A stretch of DNA of 34,074 nucleotides, from positions 1-34,074 of the forward strand of contig DASXYG010000036.1 of assembly GCA_036502625.1 (NCBI GenBank). The letters run 5' to 3'. A model generated the notes under the pieces. That model worked only from the letters and a program-made list of their open reading frames with translations. It was not told the DNA's origin and made no database searches. Numbering within the stretch: position 1 is the first letter of the stretch; every line of letters begins with the position of its first letter. Below are positions 31,236-34,074 of this stretch, piece by piece. The position numbers and the translations under genes are program-made. The DNA is from DASXYG01 sp036502625 (GTDB lineage Bacteria > Actinomycetota > Actinomycetes > Streptosporangiales > Streptosporangiaceae).

Positions 31236-31628
31236 ATCCCCCTGGTTGGACCGTGTTCGTCCAGGTGGAGCGTGTGTCGACGTGTCCCGGCGTGCGGCGA
31301 AATCCGGCCGCGTTCCGGGTCGTCAGCCGCGCAACGGGGGACCGCCGTGTCGGCCACCCGAGGGTGTGCCGCGGCACGGCGTTGAGCCGGCGCCATCCGA
31401 TCGCAAGATGACGAGATCAGTTCGGGCGGTCAGGCCACGTGTCGCTGGGATGGTTCTGGCCGGTCAGCCGGAGGGCGGGGCCTGCGGCCGGGTGGCCGGG
31501 GCGGTGCTTGCGGTCGTGGGAACCCGGGACGCGTCCACACCGCCGGCCGCCGTACGCCGCCCACCTGATCCCGCTGGAGCGTCCCACCCACCACCCTGAG
31601 CCGCGCACTCCGAACTGGGTAACGCCGC

Positions 31629-32111
31629 TCAGTCCAGTTCCGCGGCCTTTGCCGGGTCGCCCCAATCGGCTCCGAGCAACGACCGCAACTGCTCAACCCG
31701 GCCGGAGCCGAGCCGCTCGGCGAGTTGGCGTTCGATGCCGGCCAGTCCGGCGCGTACCCGCTCCAGGCGTGCGGTCGCCTCAGGCGTGGGCCGGACCAGG
31801 GTCCGCCGGGCGAACTCCGGATGCGGGCCGACCGTGACCAGCCCGGCCGCCGCCAGCTCACGGACCGTCTGATGCGCCGACTGGCGAGCGATCCGCAACC
31901 GCCGGGCCAGTTCGGAGACCGACGTCCCCTCCCGGTCGATGTGCCCGAACACCTCGAACTGGGCCAGGCTCAGCGCGGGCTGGCCGTGGGCCTTCAGATA
32001 CGCGACGACCGCGTCCTGATACCAGCGGAACGCATCGCGGACCAGCGGCCCGAGCAGCACCTCGCCTGGCCCGGACAGGCTCGCGGACAGGCGACTCTTG
32101 TCAGGGGACAT
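31629..32111 (-). CDS. MarR-family transcriptional regulator
   Basis: The 160-residue protein has a winged helix (about 46-110): LSLAQFEVFGHIDREGTSVSELARRLRIARQSAHQTVRELAAAGLVTVG, then a wing with PEFARRTLVRPTPEA. A C-terminal dimerisation helix follows. MarR proteins are dimers that lose DNA binding when they meet phenolic or other small ligands. The ATG at 32111 lies 6 nt from TATGAT on the minus strand, a good -10, with no Shine-Dalgarno, implying a leaderless message. The gene is divergent from the hydrolase-monooxygenase pair, with a palindrome in the 33-nt gap, so it probably represses both itself and that pair. Confidence 0.93.
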   Translation of the reverse strand: MSPDKSRLSASLSGPGEVLLGPLVRDAFRWYQDAVVAYLKAHGQPALSLAQFEVFGHIDREGTSVSELARRLRIARQSAHQTVRELAAAGLVTVGPHPEFARRTLVRPTPEATARLERVRAGLAGIERQLAERLGSGRVEQLRSLLGADWGDPAKAAELD

Positions 32112-32142
32112 GACAACATCATACGTGTCAGGTAGCCTGACA
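32110..32142. promoter_or_regulatory. Divergent promoters with a 17-bp palindromic operator
   Basis: TGTCAGGTAGCCTGACA (32126-32142) is a perfect 7-3-7 palindrome between the MarR and hydrolase genes. On the plus strand ATGACA (32110-32115), 17 nt, TAGCCT (32133-32138) and 6 nt precede the hydrolase ATG. On the minus strand TATGAT (32123-32118) precedes the MarR ATG by 6 nt. The palindrome covers the plus-strand -10 and abuts the minus-strand -10. Confidence 0.75.
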
Positions 32143-32144
32143 AT

Positions 32145-32933
32145 ATGCCTACGGTGACATCCCCAGACGGTACGAAGATCAACTATGAAAGCTCCGGAGA
32201 TGGGCCGCCGATGGTGCTCATCGGCGGGGCCACCGACGACCTGCGCATGTGGGACTCCGTCACGCCGATGCTCGCCGGCCACATGGCCCTCCATGCCCTG
32301 GACCGCCGCGGCCGCGGCGCAAGCGGCGACCGGCCGGGGTCCGCGGTCGCCGACGAGATCGCCGACGTCCGCGCGGTCGTCGGCGCCGTCGGAGGCGGCG
32401 CGTGGCTGGTCGGACACTCCTCCGGCGCGCTGCTCGCCCTGCGCGCGGCCGCCCCGTCGGACTTCGCCGCCGGTTCGATACGCGGGGTCATCGCGTACGA
32501 GCCGCCGCCTCCGCCCCCGCGCGGGAAACACGTCGCCGACCGGGTGGCCGCCCTCGCCGCCGCCGGAGACCGCGACGGGGCACTGGCGGCGTTCATGACC
32601 GACTGCGCCGGCCTCCCGATGCCGGCCGTGGCGCAACGACGCGGCACGCCGGAATGGCAGGCCGCGCTCCGCCTCGCCCACACGCTCGCCTACGACGCGG
32701 CGATCGCCGCCGAAGGCGTGCCCGACGCCGAAAGCCTGACCACGCCGATATGCCTGCTGCTCGGCGGCGCGAGCCCGGCCCCGATGTCCGGCAACGTGCG
32801 CCAGATCGCGGCGCGCCTCCCCAGCGCGACGGTGCGCGTCCTCGACGGCCAGCGGCATGACGCCATCACGAGCGCACCGCACCTGTTCGCCGAACACGTC
32901 CTCGCGGCGATCGAGACCCGGAGGTGGGCATGA
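32145..32933 (+). CDS. Alpha/beta hydrolase
   Basis: The 262-residue protein has the hydrolase core: TKINYESSGDGPPMVLIGG, the ALDRRGRGASGD loop and the nucleophile elbow WLVGHSSGALL with Ser92. The C-terminal LDGQRHDAITSAP supplies the catalytic His. It has no signal peptide. The substrate is unknown; a partner for oxidation products of the next gene is plausible. The ATG at 32145 is 6 nt after a -10 element, so the message appears leaderless. Its stop overlaps the monooxygenase start as ATGA. The MarR operator lies across its promoter. Confidence 0.92.
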   Translation: MPTVTSPDGTKINYESSGDGPPMVLIGGATDDLRMWDSVTPMLAGHMALHALDRRGRGASGDRPGSAVADEIADVRAVVGAVGGGAWLVGHSSGALLALRAAAPSDFAAGSIRGVIAYEPPPPPPRGKHVADRVAALAAAGDRDGALAAFMTDCAGLPMPAVAQRRGTPEWQAALRLAHTLAYDAAIAAEGVPDAESLTTPICLLLGGASPAPMSGNVRQIAARLPSATVRVLDGQRHDAITSAPHLFAEHVLAAIETRRWA

Positions 32934-34074
32934 ACGACGACATCGACGTCCTGGTCGCCGGGGCGGGCCCGGTCGGACTGATGGCGGCCGGTGAGCTGCT
33001 CCGGCACGGCGCGCGGGTCCGGCTGATCGATGCGCTGCCCGGCCCCACCGAGACCAGCCGGGCGCTGGCCACCCACGGACGCACGCTCGAGATCTACGAC
33101 CAGATCGGCGTCCTCGACCAGATCCTCGACCGCGGCCAGCCGTGCACGGCCTTCGTCCGCCACACCGAGGGCGCCGAACCGGTCCGGTACGACTTCGGTT
33201 ACAGCGACGACCCGATCCGGTACGAGTACAACCTGATGATCGACCAGCGGCTCACCGAGCAGGTGCTCCGCGACCACCTGTACGAACTGGGCGGGCGAAT
33301 CGAGTGGAACACCCGGCTCGCGGCGATCGAGCCCGGGCCCGACCACGTCACCTGCCGGACCATCGGCCCCGACGGTGCGGAATCGACGTTCGGGACGCCC
33401 TGGCTGGTCGCCTGCGACGGCGCGCACAGCGTGGTTCGCAAGAGCCTCGGCATCCCGCTGCGGGGCGCATCGACGAAGACCTGGCTGGTCGCCGACGCCG
33501 AAGTACACGCCGACCTCGACCGCAACGCCGGCCACCTGCTGTTCGGCGACGGCGGAGCCAGCCTCATGTTCGCCTACCCCTCCCGGGGCCGATGGCGCAT
33601 CGTCGACATGACCGACGCCCGGCACGGCGAAGACACCGCCACCGTCATCCCCCGGCTCCAGCGCCGGCTCAGCGCCGCCACCGGCCAGCGGATCACCATC
33701 GGCGAACCCAGTTGGATGTCCACCTTCACCATTCAGCAACGCGCCGTACCGACCATGCGCTCCGGCCGCTGCTTCCTCGCCGGCGACGCCGCCCACGTCC
33801 ACAGCCCCGCCGGCGGACAAGGCATGAACACCGGCATGCAGGATGCGTTCAACCTCGCGTGGAAACTGGCCATGGTGATCCACGGCACGTGCGCCGAACA
33901 TCTGCTCGACAGCTACACCCCCGAGCGCAGCGCCGTCGGCGACGAGGTGCTGAAGAACGCCGGCCGACTGACGACGATCGGCACATTGAAAAATCCGGTC
34001 GGCCAGGTCGTCCGCAACCTCGTCGGCCACGTGATGCTCGGGCTCCGGCCGGTGCAGCATGCGATGGCCGACAT
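32930..34074 (+). CDS. Class A FAD-dependent monooxygenase (PHBH-fold), cut by window end
   Basis: The frame begins at ATG 32930 with GAGGTG 3 nt upstream and runs 381 codons to the end of the window without a stop, so the C-terminus is missing. It starts DIDVLVAGAGPVGLMAAGELLRHG, with the FAD fold GAGPVG. It contains the WLVACDGAHSVVRKSLGI block (DG motif for FAD and NADPH) and GRCFLAGDAAHVHSPAGGQGMNTGMQDAFNLAWKL (GD motif near residue 285). These place it in the aromatic/polyketide hydroxylase group that includes tetracycline- and rifampicin-modifying enzymes. The substrate is not readable. It is translationally coupled to the hydrolase and under the same MarR operator, suggesting an inducible pathway for an aromatic compound or antibiotic. 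Confidence 0.94.
   Translation, partial: MNDDIDVLVAGAGPVGLMAAGELLRHGARVRLIDALPGPTETSRALATHGRTLEIYDQIGVLDQILDRGQPCTAFVRHTEGAEPVRYDFGYSDDPIRYEYNLMIDQRLTEQVLRDHLYELGGRIEWNTRLAAIEPGPDHVTCRTIGPDGAESTFGTPWLVACDGAHSVVRKSLGIPLRGASTKTWLVADAEVHADLDRNAGHLLFGDGGASLMFAYPSRGRWRIVDMTDARHGEDTATVIPRLQRRLSAATGQRITIGEPSWMSTFTIQQRAVPTMRSGRCFLAGDAAHVHSPAGGQGMNTGMQDAFNLAWKLAMVIHGTCAEHLLDSYTPERSAVGDEVLKNAGRLTTIGTLKNPVGQVVRNLVGHVMLGLRPVQHAMAD

Larger units (their letters stand above)
31059..31628. other. 570-nt region without a supported gene
   Basis: Several frames are open across this stretch but none shows recognisable protein sequence. The minus frame ending at 30980 is the known false ORF that reads a tRNA backwards (GGIRTPNLLIRSQ). 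The region does contain the tRNA terminator, a long hairpin (31137-31173) and a tRNA-Pro-like fragment (31195-31235). It may be an old integration scar beside tRNA-Arg. Confidence 0.5.

Noticed and set aside
30980..31396. 138-residue minus-strand frame ending in GGIRTPNLLIRSQMLYPLSYERW
   Set aside because: This ending is the backward reading of the tRNA-Arg gene, a known source of false hypothetical proteins; the rest overlaps the terminator and hairpin.
31417..31665. 82-residue minus-strand frame downstream of MarR
   Set aside because: Composition is Gly/Arg-rich without any recognised motif and it has no ribosome site.
32690..34060. 456-residue minus-strand frame over the monooxygenase
   Set aside because: The plus strand encodes a clear FAD monooxygenase there; the minus frame has no recognisable domain.
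29507..34074. Whole region as a mobile element
   Set aside because: No integrase, transposase or flanking direct repeat is visible; only the tRNA fragment hints at past integration.

Overview
The window is dense, very GC-rich bacterial DNA with actinomycete features: third-position G/C almost throughout, many GTG starts, transcripts that appear to begin at the start codon, tRNA without an encoded CCA, and an actinobacterial-type hopanoid operon. The order suggests a filamentous actinomycete (a Streptosporangiales/Thermomonosporaceae-like genome is my guess; this is inference). No phage, transposon or CRISPR array is visible.

Layout. 1-11.5 kb is housekeeping: the N-terminus of an unfinished gene on the minus strand, murA with its own terminator, purC, a Pro/Gly-tailed hypothetical, purB, a cold-shock gene, a STAS (anti-anti-sigma-like) gene, purD, a small Cys/His-rich ORF in front of corA, a glycerophosphodiester phosphodiesterase, and the fba - DUF3151 - purA row. 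Four purine genes (purC, purB, purD, purA) lie within 9 kb, and pyrE follows at 14 kb. 12.6-16.1 kb carries dedA, a bitopic protein with a RodZ-C-like domain, pyrE, an alpha/beta hydrolase and a degenerate GGDEF protein. 16.2-18.7 kb is the most unusual single gene: an ECF-type sigma factor continuous with a zinc-binding anti-sigma motif, one membrane helix, a proline-rich stalk and a large extracellular beta domain. After it comes a small HTH protein whose promoter lies inside a 19-bp inverted repeat.

19.3-28.0 kb is a seven-gene hopanoid operon on the minus strand: hpnC, hpnD, hpnE, a polyprenyl diphosphate synthase, squalene-hopene cyclase, an HpnG-IspH fusion, and hpnH. Every junction overlaps. 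The set covers making an isoprenoid precursor (IspH), building prenyl diphosphate, condensing it to squalene (HpnC/D/E), cyclising it (SHC) and starting side-chain addition (HpnH, HpnG). The fusion of the last MEP-pathway enzyme to the side-chain nucleosidase is notable.

28.5-31.1 kb holds a flavin-dependent LLM oxidoreductase, a TetR regulator with an operator between its promoter elements, a GNAT acetyltransferase and tRNA-Arg(ACG). 31.1-31.6 kb has no gene I can support but contains a long hairpin and a fragment resembling the 3' half of a tRNA-Pro, possibly an old integration scar. The window ends with a MarR regulator divergent from an alpha/beta hydrolase and a class A FAD monooxygenase (cut by the window end), with a perfect palindrome between the two promoters.
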